Shown: one piece after another, positions 26,307 through 34,915 of the stretch
How the letters are laid out: each line of letters begins with the position of its first letter
Position numbering within the stretch: position 1 is the first letter of the stretch
Source of the DNA: GCA-2733415 sp964276095
GTDB taxonomy: Bacteria > Bacteroidota > Bacteroidia > Flavobacteriales > Flavobacteriaceae
Length of the DNA stretch: 64,000 bases
Assembly: GCA_964276095.1 (NCBI GenBank)
Contig: CAXYDR010000001.1
Span: forward strand, 1-64,000
Direction of reading: 5' to 3'
Made by a program: the position numbers and the translations under genes
Notes under the pieces: generated by a model
Told to the model about the DNA's origin: nothing
Databases searched by the model: none
Seen by the model: the letters and a program-made list of their open reading frames with translations, nothing else

Positions 26307-26336
26307 CAAAGCTAAATAGTTTTTTTAGTTGACCAA
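26307..26336 (-). promoter_or_regulatory. his operon promoter (Bacteroidota type)
   Basis: On the minus strand, -7 box TAGCTTTG (26307-26314, exact TAnnTTTG) and -33 TTGG (26333-26336) are separated by 18-19 bp, the expected spacing. The start would be near 26300, leaving about 17 bases before the leader-peptide ATG. Confidence 0.7.
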
Positions 26337-26362
26337 GTTATTTGTTACTTTTTTAAGTAAAA

Positions 26363-27058
26363 TTATTTTTTACGATCTTGAATAAGAAGAGCTAATTCCT
26401 TACCATATATAGTGTTTTTAGCTTTCTTAGAAAGTCCATTGTAGATAGAATCTAAGTACTTTACATTAGCTTCAGAAATCTCTCTAGCACCAATAAAAGC
26501 AGCAACAGACGTTCTTTTGTGATTCAATGCAAACTGAATTGCTCTTAGGTATTTTGATCGCATTAATGAGCTTATTTTTTTATCTAAAGCAACGATACCT
26601 TCTTGGTCATTTTTCAATTGAGCTTGAATAAATTCTAAGTTTGCTTTACCCAATTCAGCATTTATATTTTTTAATGAGTTTTGATATTCGATGTAAATCC
26701 TATGATTTTTACTACCTGTAATGTTTACTTTAGAGTTTATTTTATCTAAGTGAGTATTTAATTTCAATTCTCCTTTTTCTCCAAAGAAAGTTATTCGGTC
26801 ATTATATTCCGTACCATCTACTTTATCAACATAAACGTAAAATAGTTCAGGGGATTCTACAACAGTACTTAATGAGAATGTATCTTGTCCGTCAACTATA
26901 ATAGAGTCAAGATTAATTAAAGAACTATCTTGTATTTTTTGTAAATAAACAGTCCCTTTTTTTAATCCTGTTATCGTAGCTTCAATATTCATTTCATTTT
27001 CTCTTTTACAAGAAACTATGCTTATGATTAATGCTAAAAGGAATATTGTCTTTTTCAT
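26363..27058 (-). CDS. DUF4369-family lipoprotein
   Basis: A 231-residue lipoprotein (lipobox IVSC, C17). The first 110 mature residues form the DUF4369 beta-domain ('ITGLKKGTVYLQKIQDSSLINLDSIIVDGQDTFSL', read in parts). This domain commonly precedes a thioredoxin-like domain in Bacteroidota TlpA-type proteins. Here the thioredoxin domain is absent and replaced by a helical tail (about 125-231, 'KKISSLMRSKYLRAIQFAL'). It stands alone between the his promoter and the DUF819 gene. A redox role cannot be assumed. Confidence 0.82.
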   Translation of the reverse strand: MKKTIFLLALIISIVSCKRENEMNIEATITGLKKGTVYLQKIQDSSLINLDSIIVDGQDTFSLSTVVESPELFYVYVDKVDGTEYNDRITFFGEKGELKLNTHLDKINSKVNITGSKNHRIYIEYQNSLKNINAELGKANLEFIQAQLKNDQEGIVALDKKISSLMRSKYLRAIQFALNHKRTSVAAFIGAREISEANVKYLDSIYNGLSKKAKNTIYGKELALLIQDRKK

Positions 27059-27131
27059 TCTATTACTTGTTATATGTTATACTTATTTAATAGTGCAAAT
27101 ATGCAATTCTTTGCTAACTGTGGCAATTATA

Positions 27132-28445
27132 TTATGCCGAAACAGCAACGATTTCCATTAATATCGTACAGATAATTGCTGCAATGGTACCTATGGCATA
27201 TCCCATAACTGCAAGTAGCACACCTACAGTTGCTAATGAAGGGTGAAATGCAGATGCAACAATAGGGGCAGAGGCTGCTCCACCGACGTTAGCTTGACTT
27301 CCAACCGCTAAAAAGAAATATGGTGCTTTGATAAGCTTTGCGATTAATATTAATAATAGCGCATGAATTGTCATCCAAATAACACCTACAGCTATTAAGC
27401 CTGTATTATCTAAAATCATTGTCAAATCCATTTTCATCCCAATGGATGCAACTAATACATAAATGAATACACTTCCAAATTTACTTGCACCTGCACCTTC
27501 GTAATTTTTTGCTTTAGTAAAGGATAAAAGTATAGCAACAATAGTTGCAAGGGATATCATCCAAAAAAAACTAGACCCAAGGAAAGTAAACATATTTCGT
27601 GTAAACGGAGATTCAATACCAGCTACAAAATTCTTACATAATGGAGCTAAATAACCTGATCCGAAATGAGCAAAACTTACTGTTCCAAACGCAATAGCAA
27701 GCATAATCATTATATCTGTTAATGAAGGGTTTCGCTTTACACTTTCAGTAAAGGTCGACATTTTATCTTTTAAAGCTTCTATAGAAGAGGTATCTGCATT
27801 TAGCCATTTGTCTATTTTCTTAGACTTTCCAATTCCTATTAATAAAATTGCCATCCATATATTAGCAACAACAATATCAACAAAAACCATTGTACCGTAT
27901 TTTGATTGGTTGTAACCATATATTTCCAGCATAGCAGTTTGGTTTGCTCCACCACCAATCCAACTTCCTGCAAGAGTAGATAAACCTCTCCATACAGCAT
28001 CAGGACCAGCTCCTCCAACAGTTTCTGGTGAAACAATGGACACAATTAAAACGGCAATAGGTCCACCAATAACAATACCAATTGTTCCGGTGAAGAACAT
28101 AACCAAAGCTCGCCAACCTAAGTTAAATACAGCTTTTAAATCAATACTTAGCGTCATTAATACTAATGCTGCAGGTAGTAAAAATCTACTGGATACATAG
28201 TATAAGTTAGAATGGTGTTCAATTATTTTTCCTGTGGTATCAGTAGTTTCCCATTCTGGAGCAATTACTCCTAAAGTAGTAAATAGGGCAGGAATCATGT
28301 ATGCCATAAATAGTCCGGGAACTATTTTGTAAAACTTTTTCCAAAAACCAGATTCCTTAGATTCTGTATAGAATATGAATCCTAGTGAGAGCATTAATAC
28401 TCCAAATACTATTGTATCATTTGTAAAAATTGGTGGGTTGTCCAT
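27132..28445 (-). CDS. DUF819-family integral membrane protein (YjcL-like)
   Basis: A 437-residue protein with about 11-12 membrane helices. Family landmarks are Gly-rich segments 'GLSTLAGSWIGGGANQTAMLE' (about 150-170, in parts) and 'VGSQANVGGAASAPIVASAFHPSLATVG' near the C-terminus, resembling the inverted-repeat core of secondary transporters. Translation probably starts at the ATG 28445 (MDNPPIFTN), not at an ATG 33 bp upstream that adds a charged, unlikely N-terminus. The substrate of the family is unknown to me. Confidence 0.82.
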   Translation of the reverse strand: MDNPPIFTNDTIVFGVLMLSLGFIFYTESKESGFWKKFYKIVPGLFMAYMIPALFTTLGVIAPEWETTDTTGKIIEHHSNLYYVSSRFLLPAALVLMTLSIDLKAVFNLGWRALVMFFTGTIGIVIGGPIAVLIVSIVSPETVGGAGPDAVWRGLSTLAGSWIGGGANQTAMLEIYGYNQSKYGTMVFVDIVVANIWMAILLIGIGKSKKIDKWLNADTSSIEALKDKMSTFTESVKRNPSLTDIMIMLAIAFGTVSFAHFGSGYLAPLCKNFVAGIESPFTRNMFTFLGSSFFWMISLATIVAILLSFTKAKNYEGAGASKFGSVFIYVLVASIGMKMDLTMILDNTGLIAVGVIWMTIHALLLILIAKLIKAPYFFLAVGSQANVGGAASAPIVASAFHPSLATVGVLLAVMGYAIGTIAAIICTILMEIVAVSA

Positions 28446-28569
28446 TTTTAAATTGTTTAGTTTTTCCGCAAAGTACAAAAATCAATAGCCTTAATGCAAG
28501 CATAAGGTTATGAATTAAACTATAGTATTTAATGTATAGAAATACTAGTATAAAATTGGTCGATTTGAG

Positions 28570-28598
28570 AAACTAAAAAGCAGCTCAAAGAGCTGCTT
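28570..28598 (-). terminator. Intrinsic terminator of the 28623-29552 gene
   Basis: 9-bp stem AAGCAGCTC/GAGCTGCTT with a 3-nt loop (28578-28598) is followed on the minus strand by a U-rich tract (28570-28577). It lies 25 bp after the stop. Confidence 0.85.
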
Positions 28599-28622
28599 GA
28601 TGAACATATGATTAGGTATGTA

Positions 28623-29552
28623 TTATTTTATAAAAGAAATAATTTTTTCTACCAATTCCGGAGAGTTTTTCAAAAGAGGCATATTATAACTTTTGGTATT
28701 TTCTTGAGGATCTTTGCTAGCTACAGTTTTTAATACATGGTTCATGTTTTCAATAATTACTAGTTTAGCATCATCTTTAGCTTTTTTAAGTAATTCTGCT
28801 TCAGCTATAGAAACTTGAATATCATTTGTGCCATTTATAATTAATGTAGGGATGTTTAATTTTGCTAGCTCTTTTGTAGGCGAATAAGAAATCCAATTCA
28901 TAATAAATGGTTGTACATCTAAATTAAAAATATTAGCCAGCCCAGGATTGAAGTTTTTATCAATATTTCCTGTTTTCATAATGTCAAAAGTTTTTTTGGC
29001 GCTTTCAACTAAGTCATTTGCTCCCATCATACCGATTTGTTCTAAGATAACCTCATCAATTGGCTTACCTGGTCCTGCTATAGAAATAAACCCATCTACG
29101 TTTTCAGTAGCAGCTAACATTCCTACTAATGAACCTTGGCTATGACCGATAACATAAATTTTGTCATAACGTTTCCTATTAGTAAAGTAGCTTACTACTT
29201 TTTGAGCATCTGTTACAAAATCATCAAAACGGACTTTCTTGATGTTCTTTGCATTAGATCCTTTTTTCAACATTGTTAAAGCACGTTTATCATACCTGAA
29301 TGTAGCAATTCCGTTACTAGTTATATCTTGAGCTAAGAACTTTAAAGAATTGTTTTTCATGAAATTCTGATTTCCATCACGATCAGTTGGCCCAGAACCT
29401 GGGATGATAATAGCAAGTGTACTTGTTTTACTATTTGGACTTAATAATGTTCCTTCAACATAGTCACTAATGATTAAGTCTTGTGCAATGACATCTTGTG
29501 CAAATGATGCTGAACTAAGTAATATTCCGAAAATTAATATTAGGTTTTTCAT
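28623..29552 (-). CDS. Secreted alpha/beta hydrolase
   Basis: A 309-residue serine hydrolase. An upstream in-frame ATG exists at 29588, but the ATG at 29552 (MKNLILIFG...) gives a clean signal peptide ending 'ASFAQ', so it is preferred. The nucleophile elbow is 'GHSQGSLVG', the oxyanion region 'IIPGSGPTDRDG', and the catalytic His is in 'IENMNHVLKTV'. The Asp lies in 'INGTNDIQV'. This set resembles periplasmic acyl- or peptide-esterases of the YqjL/DLH-like group. The substrate is unknown. Confidence 0.85.
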   Translation of the reverse strand: MKNLILIFGILLSSASFAQDVIAQDLIISDYVEGTLLSPNSKTSTLAIIIPGSGPTDRDGNQNFMKNNSLKFLAQDITSNGIATFRYDKRALTMLKKGSNAKNIKKVRFDDFVTDAQKVVSYFTNRKRYDKIYVIGHSQGSLVGMLAATENVDGFISIAGPGKPIDEVILEQIGMMGANDLVESAKKTFDIMKTGNIDKNFNPGLANIFNLDVQPFIMNWISYSPTKELAKLNIPTLIINGTNDIQVSIAEAELLKKAKDDAKLVIIENMNHVLKTVASKDPQENTKSYNMPLLKNSPELVEKIISFIK

Positions 29553-29619
29553 GTGTTGTTTTTTAATGATATTCAAATTAGATGCCAAACAATAAATGTT
29601 TTGTTTAAAAGTTTAATTA

Positions 29620-29928
29620 TTAATCTTTAAGGTTATACTTATCTGAGTTAGATTTTACTAGTAAATATGGTATTCCAATAAGTAAAGCTCCAAAGAATGA
29701 AATGTTCTCTACCATTGGGTTTTCTAATGATTTAGAAATAATATACCCAAGAATAATTAGTAATGCCATTCCGAAGAATACATTTTTTAATAAGGTAGCT
29801 ATTCCCTCAATATCATAGCCTGCTTTTTTTTCAGCTGACATGGTATTGTAACCAGCAATAAGGGAGTACATTTTGCCGTATTTAACTAAAACTCCAATGA
29901 TAATAAATATTAATGCTGTGAAAATCAT
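29620..29928 (-). CDS. DUF3784 membrane protein
   Basis: A 102-residue protein with three membrane helices (about 2-14, 47-62 and 73-88). The central loop 'YSLIAGYNTMSAEKKAGYDIEGI' is the typical DUF3784 signature. It is the last gene of a three-gene unit headed by a DUF2089 regulator (30834) and a Yip1-like membrane protein (30560). The function of the family is unknown. Confidence 0.85.
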   Translation of the reverse strand: MIFTALIFIIIGVLVKYGKMYSLIAGYNTMSAEKKAGYDIEGIATLLKNVFFGMALLIILGYIISKSLENPMVENISFFGALLIGIPYLLVKSNSDKYNLKD

Positions 29929-29978
29929 ATGTTATTTTTTATAAAGACTTTTATACTTGTGTTTTGTTGCAGTTTCTT

Positions 29979-30560
29979 TTAATTAATATTTTGGATTATA
30001 ATTCTTGATAAAACATCTGCTAACAGTAGTGCGATACCAAAAATAACCATTGCTTTTGTTCCCTTTGCATTGGATGCGGTTTTAAATCCGTTATATAATA
30101 ACACAATAAACCATATTAGAATAAGAAGTGTAAATAAACCAAATAGTGCTAGCGGTGTTATACTTTCTAATGGAATTTGGCTTGCTAATTCAGGTGATGA
30201 ATATTTTAAAATGTTTTCTGTAGCAATTTTAATAGTATCGTTTATATTGAATATAGGTAATATGTATAAAGGTATATATGCTACTAATGTAGTTACAATA
30301 ATATCAATTAAGCGCGTTTTTTTATAAATGTATTTTGCAGCAAGAAATAAAAATAATGTCAAACAGCTTACTATAATGACACTGTCGAGAGATGATTTAC
30401 TAATTGATATTTCGTTAACAAACGTCATTTTTAAGACTCCAATAAACTTGCACTTTAAAAAATAAGTAAGCAACGTACCAATGATTGCACCTAGAATCCC
30501 TGTTATTAATAGTTTTTGTTCAGAATATTTTTCGAATGGTTTGAATAGTAATGTTTTCAT
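29979..30560 (-). CDS. Yip1-like five-helix membrane protein
   Basis: A 193-residue protein with five predicted membrane helices (about 15-34, 58-80, 87-106, 141-165 and 168-186). The layout is that of the bacterial YIP1 family: a cytosolic N-terminus beginning 'KTLLFKPFEKYSEQKLLITGILGAIIG', with a helix-breaking 'AYIPLYILPIF'. It starts 4 bp after the DUF2089 gene and belongs to the same operon. Membrane trafficking roles known for eukaryotic Yip1 do not transfer directly to bacteria. Confidence 0.75.
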   Translation of the reverse strand: MKTLLFKPFEKYSEQKLLITGILGAIIGTLLTYFLKCKFIGVLKMTFVNEISISKSSLDSVIIVSCLTLFLFLAAKYIYKKTRLIDIIVTTLVAYIPLYILPIFNINDTIKIATENILKYSSPELASQIPLESITPLALFGLFTLLILIWFIVLLYNGFKTASNAKGTKAMVIFGIALLLADVLSRIIIQNIN

Positions 30561-30564
30561 GTTG

Positions 30565-30834
30565 CTAGTTTTTTAAGTTATTAATTTTTTCAAGAATATC
30601 GTCTAGCTTATTCCTAACTGTTGGGTAGCTTTTTCCCATTTTAGCAGCCATTTTTTTCAAACTACCACTAGTTAAGATGAATTCAAAAATGAAATCTTGA
30701 TCTTCTTTTGATAGTTGTAACAATACAGGTAAAGAATAACTTCCAGAAATTACTGTTTCACATTCGGAACAAGATAATTGACTAACCACTAACGGACTTT
30801 CACAACTGGGACAGTTTACAGGTAATTTTTTCAT
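30565..30834 (-). CDS. DUF2089-family zinc-ribbon / helix-turn-helix regulator
   Basis: An 89-residue protein. The N-terminal zinc ribbon has 'CPSCESPLVVSQLSCSEC' (two CxxC pairs), and a C-terminal helix-turn-helix contains 'GSLKKMAAKMGKSYPTVRNKLDDILEKI'. The ATG at 30834 is chosen because the alternative upstream ATG (30867) overlaps the -7 box of the promoter at 30865-30894, so it cannot be used. It likely controls its own operon of two membrane proteins. That is an inference from position. Confidence 0.85.
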   Translation of the reverse strand: MKKLPVNCPSCESPLVVSQLSCSECETVISGSYSLPVLLQLSKEDQDFIFEFILTSGSLKKMAAKMGKSYPTVRNKLDDILEKINNLKN

Positions 30835-30864
30835 TTGATGTAATAAATTAGTGATTTGATACAA

Positions 30865-30894
30865 CAAAGATATACTTAAGTTAAACTAAAACAA
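30865..30894 (-). promoter_or_regulatory. Promoter of the DUF2089 operon
   Basis: On the minus strand, -7 box TATCTTTG (30865-30872, exact TAnnTTTG) and -33 TTG (30892-30894) are spaced by 19 bp. The start lies near 30858, giving a short leader before the ATG at 30834. Confidence 0.7.
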
Positions 30895-30950
30895 TAAAAA
30901 ACTAAATTATATTTATTAAAAAATAAATAAAGTTTATTAATAGAAGTGAT

Positions 30951-31841
30951 TTATTGAAGAGTGTGTTTGGTGAAACGTTTGTATTCACGAGTTAAATAAC
31001 TATTGAATTTATAAGGAATAGCTGTAGAAATAGTTAAAGGCTCTTTAGTGTTTGGGTGAAATAATACAATGTTTGTTGCGGCTAAAAATAAGCCTTTGTG
31101 TATCATTACATTATTAGGAGCGTATAATTTGTCACCAACAATGGGGAAACCAAATTCAGATAAATGAATACGTAATTGATGAGTTCTACCAGTTTTTAGA
31201 AATAGTTTTACTAAAGTTAAGTATTCGTTTTGTAACGCTTGTACTTGAGTAATTGTTCTAAACTCTGTGAGTGCTTTTTGGGTGTTGATATCGGTATTTA
31301 TGATTCCTGACTCTGGCAATTTTCCAACAACCACAGCATGATATTCCTTTTGTATGCTTTTTGCTTCAAACTGATTGTGTAAGTTTATTTGCGCAGATTT
31401 TGTTTTGGCTACCAATAATATTCCACTTGTAGGATTGTCCAATCTATGTACTGGTTTTGGAAAATTTAAAGCATCATTTTTAGAGGAGCTTTTAAGATTG
31501 TATGGTAGAGCATTCTCTATTGTTTTGTAATAGTTTCCGTTTGTAGGATATCCAGCAGGTTTATTAACAGCAGCAAAATAATCATCTTCATAAAGTACTT
31601 CTAGTTGTAACTGAAATATTTTTTCAGGATTAGTGTCAGGGGCAATAAGTTCTATTAATTGTCCAGCTTTTATCCAGTTACCTGTTGCTGCAATTACTCC
31701 ATCTATTAGAATGCAATTCTTTGTGATACATTTTTTCACAGCACTTCTGCTTTGTAATTTTTCAAATACAGACCCTGCATATTCTTGTAAACGAATATGA
31801 TACTCTCCTTCAGGAACAATGTGTTTTTCTAAAATTATCAT
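30951..31841 (-). CDS. RluA-family pseudouridine synthase
   Basis: A 296-residue protein. An N-terminal S4-like RNA-binding segment (about 15-70, 'SAVKKCITKNCILIDGVIA') is followed by the catalytic domain. The motif 'HRLDNPTSGILLVAKT' carries the catalytic Asp, 'GRTHQLRIHLSEFGFPIVGDKLY' is motif III. The canonical HRLDKDTSG has 'NP' in place of 'KD' here, which keeps the Asp. It modifies uridines in rRNA or tRNA; the target site cannot be read from the sequence. Confidence 0.9.
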   Translation of the reverse strand: MIILEKHIVPEGEYHIRLQEYAGSVFEKLQSRSAVKKCITKNCILIDGVIAATGNWIKAGQLIELIAPDTNPEKIFQLQLEVLYEDDYFAAVNKPAGYPTNGNYYKTIENALPYNLKSSSKNDALNFPKPVHRLDNPTSGILLVAKTKSAQINLHNQFEAKSIQKEYHAVVVGKLPESGIINTDINTQKALTEFRTITQVQALQNEYLTLVKLFLKTGRTHQLRIHLSEFGFPIVGDKLYAPNNVMIHKGLFLAATNIVLFHPNTKEPLTISTAIPYKFNSYLTREYKRFTKHTLQ

Positions 31842-31900
31842 TTCTTTTGTGTGGGAATATCTTATATTTGAGTACCCTTTAATTATAACGATACTAGTAT

Positions 31901-32992
31901 ATGAATAAAAAATACTTTCTTCACTTAATTGCGTTTCTTTTTATAAGCTCAATAAACGCACAAATTACAACAAATAATACTACTTATACTTCAGAGCAGT
32001 TGATAGGAGAAGTATTGAATGGTGGTGCTACTTGTGTAACAATTACAAATGTACAATCCTATACAGGAACTAATGTAAACGGGATTGCATATTTTGAAAA
32101 AAACGGAACAAATTTTCCTTTTGAAAACGGAATCATATTGAGTACTGGGAACGCCATGGATGCACCAGGGCCAAATGATCAGGTGTTAAATGGACAGGAA
32201 GCCGGGTGGAATGGAGATGCTGATTTAGAGAATGTAATAGGTGCTTACCCTACAGTAAATGCGAGTTATATAGAATTTGATTTTGTTCCAACGGAAAGCG
32301 AAATAAGTTTTAGGTTTATGTTTGCCTCTGAGAATTATAATAAGATTAATGAATGTTTGAATAAAGAGGAATTAGCTTTTATATTAACAGATTCTTCAGA
32401 TTTTATTGTAAACATGGCAAAATTACCTCTGCCCACGAATGGTAGTGATTTAGTCCATACGGAAAATATACATACTACTTTACCAACATTGTGTTTTGAG
32501 GTTAATGAACACTATTTTTCAAACTATAATTTTGATACTACTGATCCTTCAGTAGCACAAAACTCGGCTATCCAATATGGAGGCCAAACAGTTCCAATTA
32601 CTGCTTTTGCTCTTGTTAATCCGGGTGAAACGTATCATTTAAAACTTGTAATAGCTGATATGATTTCATCAAATTTAGATTCTGTTGTTTTTATTGAAGG
32701 AGGTAGTTTTAATTCCTGTCCGACTCCAGTAGCGCCAACAGTTCCAGAGCAACCAACAACTAATAAAAAAGTTAGTCTTTATCCTAATTATACTGATGAT
32801 AAGGTTTTTATTTCTTCGGAGTTAATAATTAAAGAAGTAATGGTAATTAATATGTTAGGAAAAGTAGTTTATACGATGATTCCAAATGTAAAAGATTGCG
32901 AACTAGATGTAGCAGAATTAAAATCGGGTATATACTTTATTTCAACAAGCACTGATGTAGATAAAAGTATCTTTAGAATAGTAAGAAAATAA
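31901..32992 (+). CDS. T9SS cargo protein with choice-of-anchor L domain
   Basis: A 363-residue secreted protein (signal ends 'SINAQ'). The mature part begins with a choice-of-anchor L domain: 'LIGEVLNGGATCVTITNVQS', 'FENGIILSTGNAMDAPGPN', 'SYIEFDFVPTESEISFRFMFASENY' and 'VIADMISSNLDSVVFIEGGSF' (read in parts). A short Pro-rich linker leads to a type A sorting domain (about 285-363, 'VSLYPNYTDDKVFI', 'ELKSGIYFIS', ending 'FRIVRK'). It is therefore exported through the type IX system and attached to the surface. Molecular function is unknown. A TATATTTG -7-like box sits at 31863-31870. Confidence 0.88.
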   Translation: MNKKYFLHLIAFLFISSINAQITTNNTTYTSEQLIGEVLNGGATCVTITNVQSYTGTNVNGIAYFEKNGTNFPFENGIILSTGNAMDAPGPNDQVLNGQEAGWNGDADLENVIGAYPTVNASYIEFDFVPTESEISFRFMFASENYNKINECLNKEELAFILTDSSDFIVNMAKLPLPTNGSDLVHTENIHTTLPTLCFEVNEHYFSNYNFDTTDPSVAQNSAIQYGGQTVPITAFALVNPGETYHLKLVIADMISSNLDSVVFIEGGSFNSCPTPVAPTVPEQPTTNKKVSLYPNYTDDKVFISSELIIKEVMVINMLGKVVYTMIPNVKDCELDVAELKSGIYFISTSTDVDKSIFRIVRK

Positions 32993-32996
32993 AAGG

Positions 32997-33056
32997 AAAT
33001 ATTATTGCATAAAAAAAGCTTCTCAACTGAGAAGCTTTTTTTATGCAATAATATTT
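32997..33056. terminator. Bidirectional terminator with a 29-bp perfect inverted repeat
   Basis: 29-bp perfect arms (32997-33025 and 33028-33056) with a 2-nt loop, containing AAAAAAAGCTTCTCA and its complement, separate the convergent genes that end at 32992 and 33064. The stem is unusually long for a bacterial terminator. Confidence 0.9.
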
Positions 33057-33063
33057 TATAAGA

Positions 33064-34335
33064 TTATCTGTGTATTGTCTGAGTTCTATCCGGACCTACA
33101 GAAACAATTTTAATAGGAATTTCTAATTCAGCTTCCAAAAATGCGATGTACTCGTTTAATTCTTTTGGGAATTCACTAGGACTCGACATTTTTGTTAAAT
33201 CTTCCTTCCAACAAGCAAACTTTGTATAAATAGGTTTGATGTTTTCTGGTTCAATATTATATGGGAAATGAGTGATTGTTTCTCCTTTGTAGTTGTATGC
33301 AGTACATACTTCTAAACTTTCAAAACCTGAAAGGACATCACCTTTCATCATCATTAATTGTGTAACACCATTTACTTGACAAGCATATTTTAGTGCAACT
33401 AAATCCAACCAACCACAACGTCTTGGACGACCAGTTACCGCACCAAATTCACGACCAACTTTAGCCATTTCAGCACCAGTTTCATCAAAAAGTTCAGTTG
33501 GGAATGGTCCAGAACCTACACGAGTAGTGTATGCTTTAAATATTCCGTATACTTCTTTAATTTTATTTGGAGCAATACCTAAACCAGTACATGCACCAGA
33601 AGCGGTAGTGTTTGAGGAAGTTACAAACGGATACGTTCCAAAGTCAATATCTAATAAAGATCCTTGAGCACCTTCAGCTAAAATAGTTTTACCAGCTTTT
33701 AAAGCTTGGTTTAAATATTCTTCACTATCAATAAATTGTAATTCTTTTAATTTTTCAACGGCTGCAAAAAATTCTGCTTCCATTTCTGCTAAGTCATACT
33801 GTATATCTACATTATAAAAGCTAATCATAGCTTCATGCTTGTTAGCAAGACTTCTGTATTTTTCTTTCCAATCAGATAATTCTAAATCACCAATACGAAT
33901 ACCATTCCTACCGGTCTTATCCATATATGTTGGACCAATACCTTTTAATGTAGAACCAATTTTGGCTTTACCTTTAGAAGCTTCAGAAGCAGCATCTAAT
34001 AAACGGTGTGTTGGTAAAATAACATGTGCTTTACGAGAGATGATTAATTTTGCTTTATAATCAATATCAAACTTGTCTAATCCTTGTAGTTCTTGAACAA
34101 AGACAACAGGATCAATAACTACTCCGTTACCAATTACATTAATTGATTTCTTGTGAAATATTCCAGAAGGAATAGTTCTAAGTACGTGTTTGATTCCGTC
34201 AAATTCTAAAGTGTGTCCTGCGTTTGGACCTCCTTGAAAACGAGCGATGATATCATAATCAGCGGTAAGGACGTCAACAATCTTTCCTTTACCTTCGTCT
34301 CCCCATTGTAAACCTAGTAGTAAATCTACTGCCAT
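33064..34335 (-). CDS. purA: Adenylosuccinate synthase
   Basis: A 423-residue enzyme converting IMP and aspartate (with GTP) to adenylosuccinate, the first step of AMP synthesis. It has 'LLLGLQWGDEGKGKIVD' (P-loop and catalytic Asp), 'QGGPNAGHT' (catalytic His), 'GNGVVIDP', 'GPTYMDKTGRNGIR' and 'AYTTRVGSGPFPTELF'. An in-frame extension of 42 residues upstream overlaps the fur-like gene and has no family similarity, so the start is the ATG at 34335. It follows the Fur-family regulator by 22 bp on the same strand. Confidence 0.96.
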   Translation of the reverse strand: MAVDLLLGLQWGDEGKGKIVDVLTADYDIIARFQGGPNAGHTLEFDGIKHVLRTIPSGIFHKKSINVIGNGVVIDPVVFVQELQGLDKFDIDYKAKLIISRKAHVILPTHRLLDAASEASKGKAKIGSTLKGIGPTYMDKTGRNGIRIGDLELSDWKEKYRSLANKHEAMISFYNVDIQYDLAEMEAEFFAAVEKLKELQFIDSEEYLNQALKAGKTILAEGAQGSLLDIDFGTYPFVTSSNTTASGACTGLGIAPNKIKEVYGIFKAYTTRVGSGPFPTELFDETGAEMAKVGREFGAVTGRPRRCGWLDLVALKYACQVNGVTQLMMMKGDVLSGFESLEVCTAYNYKGETITHFPYNIEPENIKPIYTKFACWKEDLTKMSSPSEFPKELNEYIAFLEAELEIPIKIVSVGPDRTQTIHR

Positions 34336-34357
34336 TGTGTGTTGTATTTGTGTGTTG

Positions 34358-34801
34358 TTATTTTGTTTTTTTTGTTCCGTAAAAATATAAAGAATGGTTG
34401 TGAATGTCAATATCAAAAACCTCTTCAATAGTTTTTTTGATAGACTGAATTCTTGGGTCACAAAACTCTAATACTTCACCGGTATCGGTAAGTATTATAT
34501 GATCGTGATTTTTGTCGAAATAAGATTTCTCGTAATGCGCTTGATTGTCACCAAACTGATGCTTTCTAACTAATGCGCAATTCAGAAGTAATTCAATGGT
34601 GTTGTACAACGTAGCACGACTCACACGATATTTCTTCATCTTCATCATGATGTACAATGACTCAATATCAAAATGTTCATTACTACTGTAAATCTCATTT
34701 AATATCGCATATCGTTCAGGTGTTTTACGATGTCCATTTTCTTCTAAATAGCTCGTAAATACCGTTTTGACGATTTCTTGATTACTGTCTTTTTCCTCCA
34801 T
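34358..34801 (-). CDS. Fur-family transcriptional regulator
   Basis: A 147-residue regulator. A winged helix spans about 15-85 ('GHRKTPERYAILNEIYSSNEHFD', 'VSRATLYNTIELLLNCALV'). A dimerisation domain follows, with 'KNHDHIILTDTGEVLEFCD' and 'NHSLYFYG'. The regulatory HDH and NHSLY residues are kept, but the CxxC zinc site of classical Fur is replaced by L/T residues and the C-terminal Cys pair is missing. It may sense iron, zinc or peroxide; the effector is not readable. A TAAATTTG -7-like box lies at 34822-34829, before its ATG. Confidence 0.9.
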   Translation of the reverse strand: MEEKDSNQEIVKTVFTSYLEENGHRKTPERYAILNEIYSSNEHFDIESLYIMMKMKKYRVSRATLYNTIELLLNCALVRKHQFGDNQAHYEKSYFDKNHDHIILTDTGEVLEFCDPRIQSIKKTIEEVFDIDIHNHSLYFYGTKKTK

Positions 34802-34915
34802 TATTTATAAATTGGGACGTGCAAATTTACAATTATTTTTGATAAAATTCATGAAGTTTATTAACAGTTTGTGTAAAAGATTTTAACTGCTATATTGTAA
34901 CTTGTAATCATGAAG

